Source of the DNA: Algisphaera agarilytica | GTDB taxonomy: Bacteria; Planctomycetota; Phycisphaerae; Phycisphaerales; Phycisphaeraceae | NCBI RefSeq assembly: GCF_014207595.1 | Contig: NZ_JACHGY010000001.1 | Coordinates: 1,178,001-1,242,000, forward strand | DNA length: 64,000 nucleotides | Direction: 5' to 3' | Part shown: piece by piece, positions 41,021 to 50,800 of the stretch | How the letters are laid out: every line of letters starts with the position of its first letter | Numbering within the stretch: the first letter of the stretch is position 1 | Program-made: the position numbers and the translations under genes | Notes under the pieces: generated by a model | What the model was told of the DNA's origin: nothing | The model's input: the letters and a program-made list of their open reading frames with translations, nothing else | Databases searched by the model: none

Positions 41021-43462
41021 TCAGTATCCGAAGCTGGCCATCACCTTGCAGCGGTAATCGGCGTAGGTGGCGTACTCGCCCGCAAACCACACCAGCGTCT
41101 CCGGGCGGTCGCGGACCAGAACCGGACGGAGCTGGTGGTTGACCGGGTCGAAGGTGAGCTGCTCCCAATCCCAATCACCGTTTTCCGACTTGGTGCCTTT
41201 GAAGAGTTGATACACCCGGCCGGGCAGGGGCTCGTTGGTGGCGGGGTGCACGTCGGCGGACACCACGACCCGCTGATCGTCGTGCGGGTCCAGCGCGATC
41301 CCGCCGGCGTAGTGTTGTTCCTTGGGGTAGAGGTTGCTGCCGGCAAAGGCGATTTCTTCGGTCTGCCATTCGCCGTCGATCAGCCGAGCGGTCCAGTACC
41401 GCATGTCGGTGCCGATGTCGCCGCTGGGCGAAGAGATGAACGCCCCGTAGGGTTGGCCGGCCCGATCGTATTCCAGATCCCAGACCCATCCGCGTCCGCT
41501 GGCGCCGCTGCCGTCGAACACCAGCGTCCCTTCCTCGGCCGCCAGTGAATCCCCGGCCACGATCTGATCCATCGTGCGGATCACCGTGCCGTCGCTGCGG
41601 CGGAAGGCCCCGTCGAAGTAGTACAGGTGGTAGACGTTGTTGGCTTTGAGGTCGCGCGGGTGGCCGTCGGTGTAGAGCAGGTCGAAGCGGTCCTTGCCGT
41701 TGTGGACGTACTTCACGTAGGGCCGTTGGTTGCTGTTCTCCCCGGCCGAGACCAGCAGGTGCGGGTCGCTCCAGGTCTCACCCAGGTCGTCGGAGGTGAC
41801 GAAGTTGGGGTTGAAGTTGTTGCCGCGGAAAAAGTTGTAGATGCGTCCGCCCTCGTCGGAGAGCGGGAAGAGGTTCTGATAGGTCAGGCCCCGCTTAGTC
41901 TTGGTGACCTCAAACGCGCGCTCGTCCGAGACCACGGGCGGGTTCCACCACTTGGGCGTGATATATCGCTGGTAGAACGATTTGCTGGTTCCGTGCTTGG
42001 CGTAGGTCGCCAGCAGCCGGCCGTCGGGCAGGGGCAGCAGCGAACCGTTGTTGTGGTCGTCTTTTTCGGTCCACGTACTCAGCAAGACCTCCCGCTTCGC
42101 GTTGGGGGCCGGAGGTTTCTCAATGTCGGTACTCACCGCAAAGGACGACAGCGCCGTCATGCCGTCCCGCTTGACGTAGTTGACATAGAGCAGGTTGCCC
42201 ATCACCACCGCACGCTCGTCGTTGTACCAAGTGAACGCGCCGTCCTCGGCAACGACGCGGGGCAGGAACTCCCCGGGCGGCGGGTTGGTCGGCAAACCGT
42301 CCTCACGCCACCCGGCCACGGCCGCCGCCGCCAGCAACAACGCACCGGCGCCATAGTCCATCGTGTCCCACGGCCGGACCGCCGTGGGCGCATAACCCAC
42401 CATCTGGGCGTGGGTCACCCGCCCCTCGGGGGTCACACAACTCAACAGCCCCGTCCAGCCGCGGAGGATCGCCGACTCGTAATACCCCTGCGGCAGCCAG
42501 CCCTCGCTCACGCCCTTCGCCAAGCCGTATACGAAAAACGCCGAACCCGTCGACTCCTTCGTCGGGTGTTGCGCGGGGTTGTTCATCCACGAACGCCACA
42601 ACCCGTCGTCCTGCTGCAGCGACACGATCCGCATCGCCATGTCGCGGAACAGTTCGAGGTAACGCTGCCGCTGCGGGTCGTCTTCGGGCAGGTGTTCGAG
42701 TATCCGCACCAGCCCGGCGAACACCCATCCGTTGCCCCGGCTCCAGAAGACCTTCTCGGCCTGCTCATCGGTGCCGTCGCCCTTGGGCAGGTATCGGCCG
42801 TCGCGGTAGAACAGGTGCTCATTCGGGTCATACAGATAGTCGGCCGTGTCCCAGAACAGCTCGTGCATCGCTTCGTGATAGGCACGATCACCCGTCGCGG
42901 TGCCCAGCCGGGCGTACACCGGCGGGGCCATGTACAACGCATCGCACCACCACCACAGGTTCCGCCCGGTCCACGGCTTGGCCTCTTTCTGCCACGCATT
43001 CAATTCGCCCGGCTCAATCGTCTCGCGCTCCAACAACGGCTCCATCGCCTCGACCAGCGGCGTCAACATCGCCGGGTCTTCGTCGATGAAGTACAGCTCG
43101 AGATACGTCTGACCCGGGCACACGTCGTCGGCGTGGACCGGGTTGTTGATCCCCCAGCCCGACCGCTCGCCCCACGCGCGCGACTCTTCGAGATACCACG
43201 CGTCGCCCGTGGCGTGATACGCCTCGATCATCCCGGTGAAGAACGTGCCGACGAGCCAGTTCCGCGTGGGCGGCTCGGGGCCGTAGCGATCGAGTTGGTA
43301 CTCGGCCACACGTCGCATCGTGTCTCGGACCGCTTCGGGCGACGCCGACTGCACCTGCAACTGACTCACCATACCGGGCTGAGCCTCGGCCGGGCGATCC
43401 GCCAAGCACACGACACCGCCCCACGTCGCGGCCAACAAAACCACAGCAGCAAACTTCGCCAT
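41021..43462 (-). CDS. GH105 unsaturated glucuronyl/galacturonyl hydrolase fused to a BNR_4 domain
   Basis: 813 residues with a signal peptide (to about residue 28). The N-terminal 370 residues are a GH88/105 alpha-barrel: WWWCDALYMAPP (Asp174 or 175 is the likely catalytic residue) and WSRGNGW near 242-247. The C-terminal 400 residues are a beta-propeller of BNR_4 type (VAEDGAFTWYNDERAVVM). Releases unsaturated uronic acids from lyase products such as ulvan or rhamnogalacturonan; the fused propeller may be a second lyase or a binding module. ATG 43462 is preferred because GAGG is seven bases upstream; ATG 43465 is the alternative. Confidence 0.8.
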   Translation of the reverse strand: MAKFAAVVLLAATWGGVVCLADRPAEAQPGMVSQLQVQSASPEAVRDTMRRVAEYQLDRYGPEPPTRNWLVGTFFTGMIEAYHATGDAWYLEESRAWGERSGWGINNPVHADDVCPGQTYLELYFIDEDPAMLTPLVEAMEPLLERETIEPGELNAWQKEAKPWTGRNLWWWCDALYMAPPVYARLGTATGDRAYHEAMHELFWDTADYLYDPNEHLFYRDGRYLPKGDGTDEQAEKVFWSRGNGWVFAGLVRILEHLPEDDPQRQRYLELFRDMAMRIVSLQQDDGLWRSWMNNPAQHPTKESTGSAFFVYGLAKGVSEGWLPQGYYESAILRGWTGLLSCVTPEGRVTHAQMVGYAPTAVRPWDTMDYGAGALLLAAAAVAGWREDGLPTNPPPGEFLPRVVAEDGAFTWYNDERAVVMGNLLYVNYVKRDGMTALSSFAVSTDIEKPPAPNAKREVLLSTWTEKDDHNNGSLLPLPDGRLLATYAKHGTSKSFYQRYITPKWWNPPVVSDERAFEVTKTKRGLTYQNLFPLSDEGGRIYNFFRGNNFNPNFVTSDDLGETWSDPHLLVSAGENSNQRPYVKYVHNGKDRFDLLYTDGHPRDLKANNVYHLYYFDGAFRRSDGTVIRTMDQIVAGDSLAAEEGTLVFDGSGASGRGWVWDLEYDRAGQPYGAFISSPSGDIGTDMRYWTARLIDGEWQTEEIAFAGSNLYPKEQHYAGGIALDPHDDQRVVVSADVHPATNEPLPGRVYQLFKGTKSENGDWDWEQLTFDPVNHQLRPVLVRDRPETLVWFAGEYATYADYRCKVMASFGY

Positions 43463-43776
43463 CATTCAACCTCGTTTTGAACCTCGGAGCGGACCAGAAT
43501 CCACCGAAGCATGAGTCAATCCACACGAAACAGGAGAATCACAAAAACAATCACAAACCAAAATGATCATAACCCCGAACAGTTATCTTTTCAGGACGAA
43601 CCCCCAGCTCACAAATCAGACGTTTTAACTTTTATTTGTTTGATAATCACAGAATCTCGCCTGCCTGCCAGCCCGAACCGTCCCCAACCCCCCGGCCAAA
43701 CACCATTTGACGTTAACGACCACACAACGAGTCCCACGGAATCCGGATGCAGCCCGACTGCCGCCCTATCCGATAG
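43463..43776. promoter_or_regulatory. GH105 promoter region with repeated AATCACAAA motifs
   Basis: 314-base AT-rich gap. AATCACAAA occurs at 43537-43545 and 43549-43557 (12 bp apart), with TCACAAA at 43609-43615 and a variant near 43645. Such repeats are expected for a XylR/AraC operator. No other gene seen. Confidence 0.45.
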
Positions 43777-44268
43777 ATGGGCATGTCGAAGCATTTCATC
43801 CTGACCGGATTGTTGATCGCCGCGCTCTTCCTGGGCGTGGCACTGGGCCGATGGACCGCCCCGCCAACCGCCGATGCGGTGGCTCCGGCACCGACCGCAG
43901 CGCCCGTCTTGACCGAAACCGAAGACACCCGCGTCATCACCGCACGCTCGTACGAAGTCGTCCGGGTGATCGATGGCGACACTTTCAAAGTGCTCTACGA
44001 CGGCGACCTCACCTCGGTCCGCCTGCTGGACATCAACGCCCCCGAACGAGGCGACCCGAAGGCCGACGCCGCAACGAATGAACTACGCCGCATGATCGAT
44101 GGGCAGACCGTTGAATTAGAATTTGCCGCTGCGCGCCGCCGGGACAACTTCGGCCGACTGCTCTGCCGGGTCACCGTGGATGGCGTAGACGTCGGGCAGC
44201 ACCTGCTGGATGCAGGCCTGGTGAGCGTGTATCAGCCCGGGCCGCGACGCAGCAACGCTTCGCAGTGA
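43777..44268 (+). CDS. Thermonuclease (SNase family), membrane-anchored or exported
   Basis: 163 residues. Hydrophobic N-terminus (about 7-24) may be a signal anchor. SNase signature: VVRVIDGDTFKV, VRLLDINAPERG, RRDNFGRLLCRV (shortened) supplying the Asp/Arg/Glu active site. Cleaves nucleic acids in the periplasm or at the surface, for DNA nutrition or defence. Confidence 0.8.
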   Translation: MGMSKHFILTGLLIAALFLGVALGRWTAPPTADAVAPAPTAAPVLTETEDTRVITARSYEVVRVIDGDTFKVLYDGDLTSVRLLDINAPERGDPKADAATNELRRMIDGQTVELEFAAARRRDNFGRLLCRVTVDGVDVGQHLLDAGLVSVYQPGPRRSNASQ

Positions 44269-44278
44269 GTGACTCGCT

Positions 44279-44878
44279 TTAGCCTTGGGGCTCAGAGTGT
44301 TTGCCGGGCCTTGCGGGATAAATCAGCGCCGCAACGACCGCGCCCAGGAGGGCCATCGCGATCAGGCGGTCGACGGCCATGGCGATGGCGTAGTCGGTGG
44401 GGATGCGCATCCAGTTCCAGCCCATGACGTCGGTGGCCAAGACGGTCACGACGCCCAGGCCCACCACGAACACCCAGCGTTTGAAGAAGCCCTTGAGTTT
44501 CGACATCGCGACGAGGAGGCAGGCGGCGAGCGCGATGGCGAGGTTGGTGACGCCGGCGATGGCCATCATGCTCGGGGGCATGGGTTCCTGGCCGGCGGGG
44601 GCGACGATGAGGTGGCCGATGGGCATCGAGGCGTGGCGTTCTTCGTAGGCGGCCATCGCCTCGGCGTCGCCCCAGTCCTCGGGCATCGCCGGCCAGTAGT
44701 ACCAGCCCGAGTCTTTCAGGTCGGCCTTCTCGATGAGCGCCGCCAGCGCGTCTTCCGTTGCCGGGTCGCCCAGGTCGTTGAAGGTCGCGTCGTGCATCCC
44801 CAGCACCATCCACGACGCGAAGCCCCAGGCCTGCAGCACGACCCCGCCCAACACCACCGCGATCACCACACGCAACAT
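44279..44878 (-). CDS. Four-helix membrane protein of unknown function
   Basis: 199 residues from ATG 44878 (AAAGGG six bases upstream). Four hydrophobic segments, at about 3-25, 100-125, 133-150 and 165-190, with a periplasmic-looking loop of 70 residues. No family recognised. Convergent with the nuclease gene, ten bases apart. Confidence 0.6.
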   Translation of the reverse strand: MLRVVIAVVLGGVVLQAWGFASWMVLGMHDATFNDLGDPATEDALAALIEKADLKDSGWYYWPAMPEDWGDAEAMAAYEERHASMPIGHLIVAPAGQEPMPPSMMAIAGVTNLAIALAACLLVAMSKLKGFFKRWVFVVGLGVVTVLATDVMGWNWMRIPTDYAIAMAVDRLIAMALLGAVVAALIYPARPGKHSEPQG

Positions 44879-44980
44879 GTCCAACCCTTTCGGAAAGATT
44901 CGAGATGCGTTCATTGTCCGCCGGTCCCGGCTGTGCGGCAAGCCCAGCGATACCCCTAGCTCGCGGATCAGCCTGGATTG

Positions 44981-45065
44981 GGTGCCGTGGTCAAACGATC
45001 GCAGCGAGTGCCGGCCACGCGGAGCCACAGTTATCGTGGCCGGCGCTTCGCTTGACCACGGCACC
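44981..45065. repeat. Long imperfect hairpin upstream of uvrC
   Basis: Outer arms GGTGCCGTGGTCAA (44981-44994) and TTGACCACGGCACC (45052-45065) are perfect complements. Inner arms AGTGCCGGCCACG (45007-45019) and CGTGGCCGGCGCT (45035-45047) pair with one G-U. A 15-base loop and a bulge complete an 85-base structure, ending 53 bases before the uvrC start. Confidence 0.7.
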
Positions 45066-45104
45066 CGCGATGTATTTCACACGGATCGGGCACAGAGCGT
45101 GGCG

Positions 45105-45110
45105 TACAAT
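45105..45110 (+). promoter_or_regulatory. -10 box of uvrC, leaderless start
   Basis: TACAAT ends eight bases before the ATG at 45119, so the transcript would begin at the start codon. No -35 hexamer with 17-base spacing and no ribosome binding site are seen. Confidence 0.5.
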
Positions 45111-45118
45111 CCGTTCTG

Positions 45119-46465
45119 ATGCCCGAACGACGCGAGAAACTCGATGAGCTGCTGAAAAAAGCGCGGCAGCTCCCCAAAGTGCCGGGCGTCTATCTCATGA
45201 AAGATGCCGCGGGCGTTGTGGTGTACGTCGGCAAGGCGTCGAAGCTGCCCGACCGGGTGTCTTCGTACTTCGTGCCGTCTGCTGACCTCGGCCCCAAGAA
45301 GCAGCCCATGCTCGACATCGTCGACGACTTCGACACCATCGAGTGCGAAGGCGAGTGGGAAGCGTTGCTCACCGAGAACCGGCTGATCAAGGACATCCAC
45401 CCCAAGTTCAACGCCCGGCTGATCGACGACAAGACGTTTCCGTATCTCGCGATCACCCTGAAGGACGACTTCCCGGGGGTGTTCATCACACGCAACCCGC
45501 AGGGCGAGGAGTTCAAAGGCGCGAAAATTTTTGGGCCGTTCACAAGCGTGTATGCGTTGCGGGAGTCGGTGCAGATCTTGCAGAAGGTGTTCAAGTTCCG
45601 GACGTGTCACCTGGACATCCGCGAGGACGATGATCAGCGGAAGCACTTTCGGCCGTGCCTGCTGTATCCGATCAAGCAGTGCACCGCGCCGTGCGGCGCG
45701 AAGATCGACCAGGCCGAGTACCGGGCGGACATCGACCGGTTTGTGCGGTTCCTCGGGTCGAAGCGATCGGTGATGCTGCGCGAACTCAAGCGCGACATGG
45801 AACGCGCCAGCGAAGACCAGCGCTACGAGCAGGCGGCGACGATCCGCGACCAGATCAAGGCCATCGAAAAGCTCGACGAGCGCGGCACGACCAAACAGAA
45901 CTGGCAGCCCGAGAGCGAATCGTTCTACGTCGATCCAGAAAAGGGCTTGGAGTCGCTGCGTAAAACGCTGGGCCTGGAAGAACCGATCCGCTGCATCGAG
46001 TGCATCGATATCGCCCACCTCCAGGGAGGGGAGACCGTGGGCAGCAAGGTGTGTTTCGTCGACGGTCGGCCACTCAAGAACGAATACCGCCGATACAAGA
46101 TCCAGACCGTGAAGGGTGGCAACGACGACTACGCCAGCATCCGCGAGGTCGTGTCGCGCCGGTATCGCGAGGCGGGTCAGGGCCACGAGCTGTACCCGGA
46201 TGTGATCATCATCGACGGCGGGCTGGGTCAGTTGCACGCGGCGCAGGAGGTCTTTGAGGAATTGGATGTGAAGCCGCCGATGGTGATTTCGCTGGCGAAG
46301 AAGGAAGAATTGATCTATGTCCAGGCGAAGAAGGAGCCGATCCGGCTCAGCCGACAGAACCTGGGTTTAAAACTCTGCCAGGCGGCGCGGGACGAAGCGC
46401 ACCGCTTTGCCCAGCACTACCACCACATCCTTCGTCGTAAGAAGGTGCTCGGCGAAAAGGGGTGA
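45119..46465 (+). CDS. uvrC: UvrC excinuclease subunit, short form without HhH domain
   Basis: 448 residues, about 150 shorter than E. coli UvrC. GIY-YIG nuclease at 20-95 (PGVYLMKD...VVVYVGKASKLPDRV), a UvrB-binding UVR motif near 220-255, then the RNase H-like endonuclease (ECIDIAHLQGGETVGS, IIDGGLGQL, ARDEAHRFAQHYH). The C-terminal helix-hairpin-helix DNA-binding domain is absent and the stop is not followed by it in any frame, since the amidase gene begins five bases later. Performs the dual incision in nucleotide excision repair. The key Asp and His of the second nuclease are present. Confidence 0.85.
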   Translation: MPERREKLDELLKKARQLPKVPGVYLMKDAAGVVVYVGKASKLPDRVSSYFVPSADLGPKKQPMLDIVDDFDTIECEGEWEALLTENRLIKDIHPKFNARLIDDKTFPYLAITLKDDFPGVFITRNPQGEEFKGAKIFGPFTSVYALRESVQILQKVFKFRTCHLDIREDDDQRKHFRPCLLYPIKQCTAPCGAKIDQAEYRADIDRFVRFLGSKRSVMLRELKRDMERASEDQRYEQAATIRDQIKAIEKLDERGTTKQNWQPESESFYVDPEKGLESLRKTLGLEEPIRCIECIDIAHLQGGETVGSKVCFVDGRPLKNEYRRYKIQTVKGGNDDYASIREVVSRRYREAGQGHELYPDVIIIDGGLGQLHAAQEVFEELDVKPPMVISLAKKEELIYVQAKKEPIRLSRQNLGLKLCQAARDEAHRFAQHYHHILRRKKVLGEKG

Positions 46466-46469
46466 GGCG

Positions 46470-47447
46470 ATGCAGGTCGGGTTGCTGCTGCTGGTTTTGG
46501 TTGTGTTGGTCACGGGTTGCCGGATGTCTCCGGGGACGCCGGTGGCGCGGCACTTCGACGAGATCGTGGTGGCCGGGGAGCGGTTCCGCACGGGCACGCC
46601 GGTGGTGCTGTGGACCGACCCGGGCGGGTACGACGCCTACCGCGTGGACAAACGCTTCGGCAGTTTTGATCACCGCGAACCCGAACACTGGCCCGCGCCC
46701 AAGGGTGATGCGCAGCGTTACGGCCTGCGCGACCACAACCTGACCGAGGAACAACTGCACGCGGTGCGCGGCGGCGGGTGGACGCTCGAGCAGCTCCAGC
46801 AAGTCGTCGACCAGTTCGTCATCCACTACGACGCCTGCGGCACCTCGCGGCGGTGCTTCGAGGTGTTGCACGACCACCGCCACCTCTCGGCCCACTTCCT
46901 GCTCGACCTGGACGGCACCATCTACCAGACGCTAGACGTGAAGGAACGCGCCTGGCATGCGGCCCACGCTAACTCGCGGTCGGTCGGGATCGAGATCGCC
47001 CACATCGGGGCGTACGCCCGGGATGAAGCCAATCCGTTTGACCGCTGGTACGCGACCGATGCGGATGGGCGGACGCGCATCACGATCCCCGACGCCACCG
47101 AGCGCCAGAGCATCCGCACGCCGGGTTTCGTGGGTCGGCCGAGCCGTGACGCGGTGGTGGTGGGCAACCTCCAGGGCCGGGACCTCGAACAGTACGACTT
47201 CACGGACGAGCAGTACGACGCGTTGATCAAGCTGACCGCGGCGCTCCACCGCGTGCTGCCGAAGATCGAGCTCGACGCCCCGCGAGGCGCCGACGGCGGG
47301 GTCGTCCCCCACCTGCTCACGCCTGACGCCCAGGACCAACACCAGGGCCTGATCGGGCACTACCACCTGTCCGAGGTCAAGGTCGACCCCGGCCCGGCGT
47401 TCGACTGGGGCCGGGTGATCCAAGGCGCACGGGACCTGGTGCCCTAG
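46470..47447 (+). CDS. Lipoprotein N-acetylmuramoyl-L-alanine amidase (amidase_2)
   Basis: 325 residues from ATG 46470. Lipobox LVTGC (cysteine 17) after a leucine-rich signal. Amidase_2 fold: FVIHYDACG supplies the first zinc His, then HFLLDLDG, 'ARSVGIEIAHIG' shortened, and the signature GHYHLSEVKVDPGPAFDW near 285-305. Cleaves the amide bond between muramic acid and peptide; role in cell-wall remodelling. Follows uvrC by five bases. Confidence 0.8.
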   Translation: MQVGLLLLVLVVLVTGCRMSPGTPVARHFDEIVVAGERFRTGTPVVLWTDPGGYDAYRVDKRFGSFDHREPEHWPAPKGDAQRYGLRDHNLTEEQLHAVRGGGWTLEQLQQVVDQFVIHYDACGTSRRCFEVLHDHRHLSAHFLLDLDGTIYQTLDVKERAWHAAHANSRSVGIEIAHIGAYARDEANPFDRWYATDADGRTRITIPDATERQSIRTPGFVGRPSRDAVVVGNLQGRDLEQYDFTDEQYDALIKLTAALHRVLPKIELDAPRGADGGVVPHLLTPDAQDQHQGLIGHYHLSEVKVDPGPAFDWGRVIQGARDLVP

Positions 47448-47880
47448 CCCTTCTCCCGCCCCATTTCTAGGGGTTTACGCGTGCCCATCCAAGTGCCTCC
47501 CCCGGGCTCCCCGGCGATCCCCGAGCCGTGGTGTGTGCAGAACACATAAATTCGCAAGTGAATGGCATTCTTGTCTTTACTCACGTTTGATCGGTGATAT
47601 ATTCCAGCGAGAGAGGGTGAGTGATCGCTTGGCCACGACGGCCGGGCATCCCTATGAAATTGAGGCGGCCCACTCCTCGTCGCAGCACGGAGGCTGGAAT
47701 CGGTCAGCGACACCTGTCGTAAGTCGTTTGTCTGATTGAGATTGCCCGCAACCGACCGAGACTGCCTCGGCATTGTCGGGCGAGCGATCCCTGGTCCCGG
47801 CTGCGTTTCACCGGGACATGGCCATTTTTACCCAAAGCAGTCAGGGGGCGGGCGGAGTGCCGCAGCAGGAATCGAGAGAT
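47448..47880. promoter_or_regulatory. Promoter and leader of the giant protein gene
   Basis: Contains TTTACT (47576-47581), 16 bases, TATATT (47598-47603), a fair sigma-70-type promoter giving a leader of about 270 bases. Reading frames in the leader extend the gene upstream to 47773 or 47818, but they read as low-complexity. Confidence 0.5.
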
Positions 47881-50800
47881 ATGAGCGGAGAACGAGACAC
47901 CCCCCGGCCGACCACGCCCGCGCCCCACGCGGCGCTGGACCCCGCGCTGGGCGGGCTGACCCGCCGGCGGATGCGGCGTGATCAGCGGCAAGCCAAACCC
48001 TCGCCCGCCTCGACCCTGCAGTCGCTCGAGCCCCGGCTGCTGTTGGCGGGTGATGTGGTGTACGCACTCAACGCCGGCGGGATCGCCTTCACCGACGCCA
48101 ACGGCGTGGCCTGGGTCAACGACACGACCTTCACCAACGAGGCGGCCGCGGACAGCCAGCCGTACACCTCGACCGACACCATCAACCTCACCGACGCTTC
48201 GGTGCCGGCCAATACCGACGAGCAGATCTTCCAGAGCGAGCGGTGGGACAACGACGCCGGCGCGGAGATGCTCTACAGCCTCGCAGTGGACAACGGCGAG
48301 TACGAGATCGGGCTCTACTTCGCCGACATCTACTCGGGCACACAGGGCGTGGGGCAGCGCGTGTTCGACGTGCAGCTCGAAGGCAACACGGTCCTGGACG
48401 ACTACGACATCTTTGCCGACGTCGGGGGATATACCGGCGTCGTGAAGACCTTCAATGTCGAGGTGCTCGACGGCACGCTCAACATCGAGTTTATCCACGA
48501 AGTCGAGAACCCCGCGGTCAAGGCGATCCTGGTCCGCACCGTGGGCGATCCCACACCCGACCCGATCGCGCCGGTGCTCGACCTGAACGGTGCGGAGGCC
48601 GGGACCGAGGCGTCCGCCACGTTCACGGGCGGGTTGCCGGTGAATGCCACCGCGGCCGACGCGCTGCTGACCGACGCCGACTCGGCCACGCTCACGTCGC
48701 TCACCGTTACGCTGGGCAACACGCCCGACGGCGGCGCGGAGTTTCTGCTGGCCAGCACGGTCGGCACGGGCCTGACCTCGACCTACGACTTCGGCAGCCG
48801 CACCCTGTCTATCGCCGGCTCGGGCAGCGTGGCCGACTACCAGACGGCGCTGCGCACCGTCGCCTACTTCAACACCGCGACCAACCCCGACACAACCCCG
48901 CGCACGCTCACGTTCGTCGCTAACGACGGCGCGGTGTCCAGCACTCCCGCGACGGCGACCATCGACTTCGACCTGCCCGCGCCCGACCCGGTAGCGCCCG
49001 AGCTCGACCTCAACGGCAGCGACTCGGGGGTCAACACCACGGCCACGTTTAGTGTGGGCCAGGGCCCGGTTTCGATCGTGCCCGCCGAGGCGACGCTGAC
49101 CGACGCCGACTCGTCCACGCTTTCTTCGCTGACCGTCACCCTGGACAGCATCCCCGACGGCGCGGACGAATCGCTCGCCGCCGATACCACCGGGACCGCC
49201 CTTTCGGCGACGTACACGGCCGGCACCGGTGTGCTGAGCATCACGGGCACGGCGTCCGTGGCCGACTACCAGGCGGTATTGCGCACGGTCACCTACGACA
49301 ACGCCGCAGCAGAGCCCAACCCGTTGACGCGGACGGCGGTGTTCGTCGCCAACGACGGCGTCATGACCAGCAGCTCCGCCAGCTCGATCGTCCTGATCCA
49401 GCCCCCCGACGGCGAGCCCGGCCAACTCGTCTACGCGATCAACGCCGGCGGCTCCGCCCTGACCGACCCGAACGGCATCGATTGGTCCACCGACCAAGGC
49501 TTCACCAACGACCTCGCCGCGATCAGCTACGGCTACATCACCGGCAGCAGCATCGACCTGTCCGACCCCTCGGTCCCCACCAACACCACCGATCAGATCT
49601 TCAAGTCCGAACGCTGGGACTTCATCGGCGGCGACGAGATGTCGTTCGACCTGAACGTCGACAACGGCAGCTACCAAGTCGACCTGTACTTCGCCGACAT
49701 CTATTCCGGTACGCAGGGCGTGGGTCTGCGCGTGTTCGACGTGCAGCTTGAAGGCGTCACCGTACTCGACGACTACGACATCTTTGCCGACGTCGGCGGG
49801 TATGCCGGGGTGGTCAAGAGCTTCGACATCGCGGTGGTGGATGGCGTGATCGACATCGACTTCCTCCGCGGCGTGGAGAACCCCGCGATCAAGGGCATCG
49901 TGGTGCGGACGGCCGAGCCGATCGTGCCCGACCCGATCGCGCCGGTGCTCGATCTCGACGCGGTCGCGGGCGGCACGGGATATACCGCCGAGTTCCTCGC
50001 GGGTGACGGCCCGGTGAATATCGCGGCGGCCGATGCCACGCTGAGCGACGCCGACTCGGCGGTGATCGAATCAATCACGGTCGTCCTGGCCAGCACGCCC
50101 GATGGCGCTTCGGAACGCCTCGATGCCGACGTAACCGGCACGGGGATCAGCAAGGCGTTTGCGGGCGGCACGCTGAGCCTGACCGGCGTGGCGACCGTGG
50201 CCGAGTACCAGGCCGTGCTCCGCACCGTGACCTACGACAACCTCGCGTCCGAACCCGACCTGACGCCGCGGACGGTCAACTTCGTCGCCAACGACGGGCA
50301 GCTCGACAGCAATACCGCCAGCGCGACGGTCAACCTCACGCCCAACAACCAGCCCCAGCCCGGCACGCTGGTGTCGAACGTGATCAGCACGCTGGACTTC
50401 AACAACGCCCAGACCGGCGTGGTCGAACGCATCACCGTCACCCTCACCCACCCGGGCGATGCGATCGACGACCCCGTCGTCGTCACCGGCACCAACATCA
50501 CCGGGATCAACGCCGCCGACTTCGGCGACCTGTTCGCCAGCACCTACGGCAGCTCGGTCACCATGAACCCCGGCGAGAGCATCGACCTGACCTTCTACGT
50601 CCTGCCCGGCAGCACGGGCGCGAAGTTCGCCAGCGTCGAGATCCTGCACTCGGGCACCAACACGCTGAGCTTCGGCCTCGAGGCCAACGCGGTTGATCCC
50701 GTCGCGGTCGGCTTCGGGACGACGACCGTGAACGGGCTCGACGCGACCTCGCCCACCACCCTGCAGTGGGGCCCGGACAACCGCCTCTACGTCGGCACGC

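Noticed and set aside
47773-47880. Upstream start of the giant protein
   Set aside because: The LEPR-XLL motif is normally preceded by about 50 residues, as with ATG 47881; upstream part looks non-coding.
47704-49677. 657-residue minus-strand frame
   Set aside because: Same antisense codon effect opposite the giant gene.
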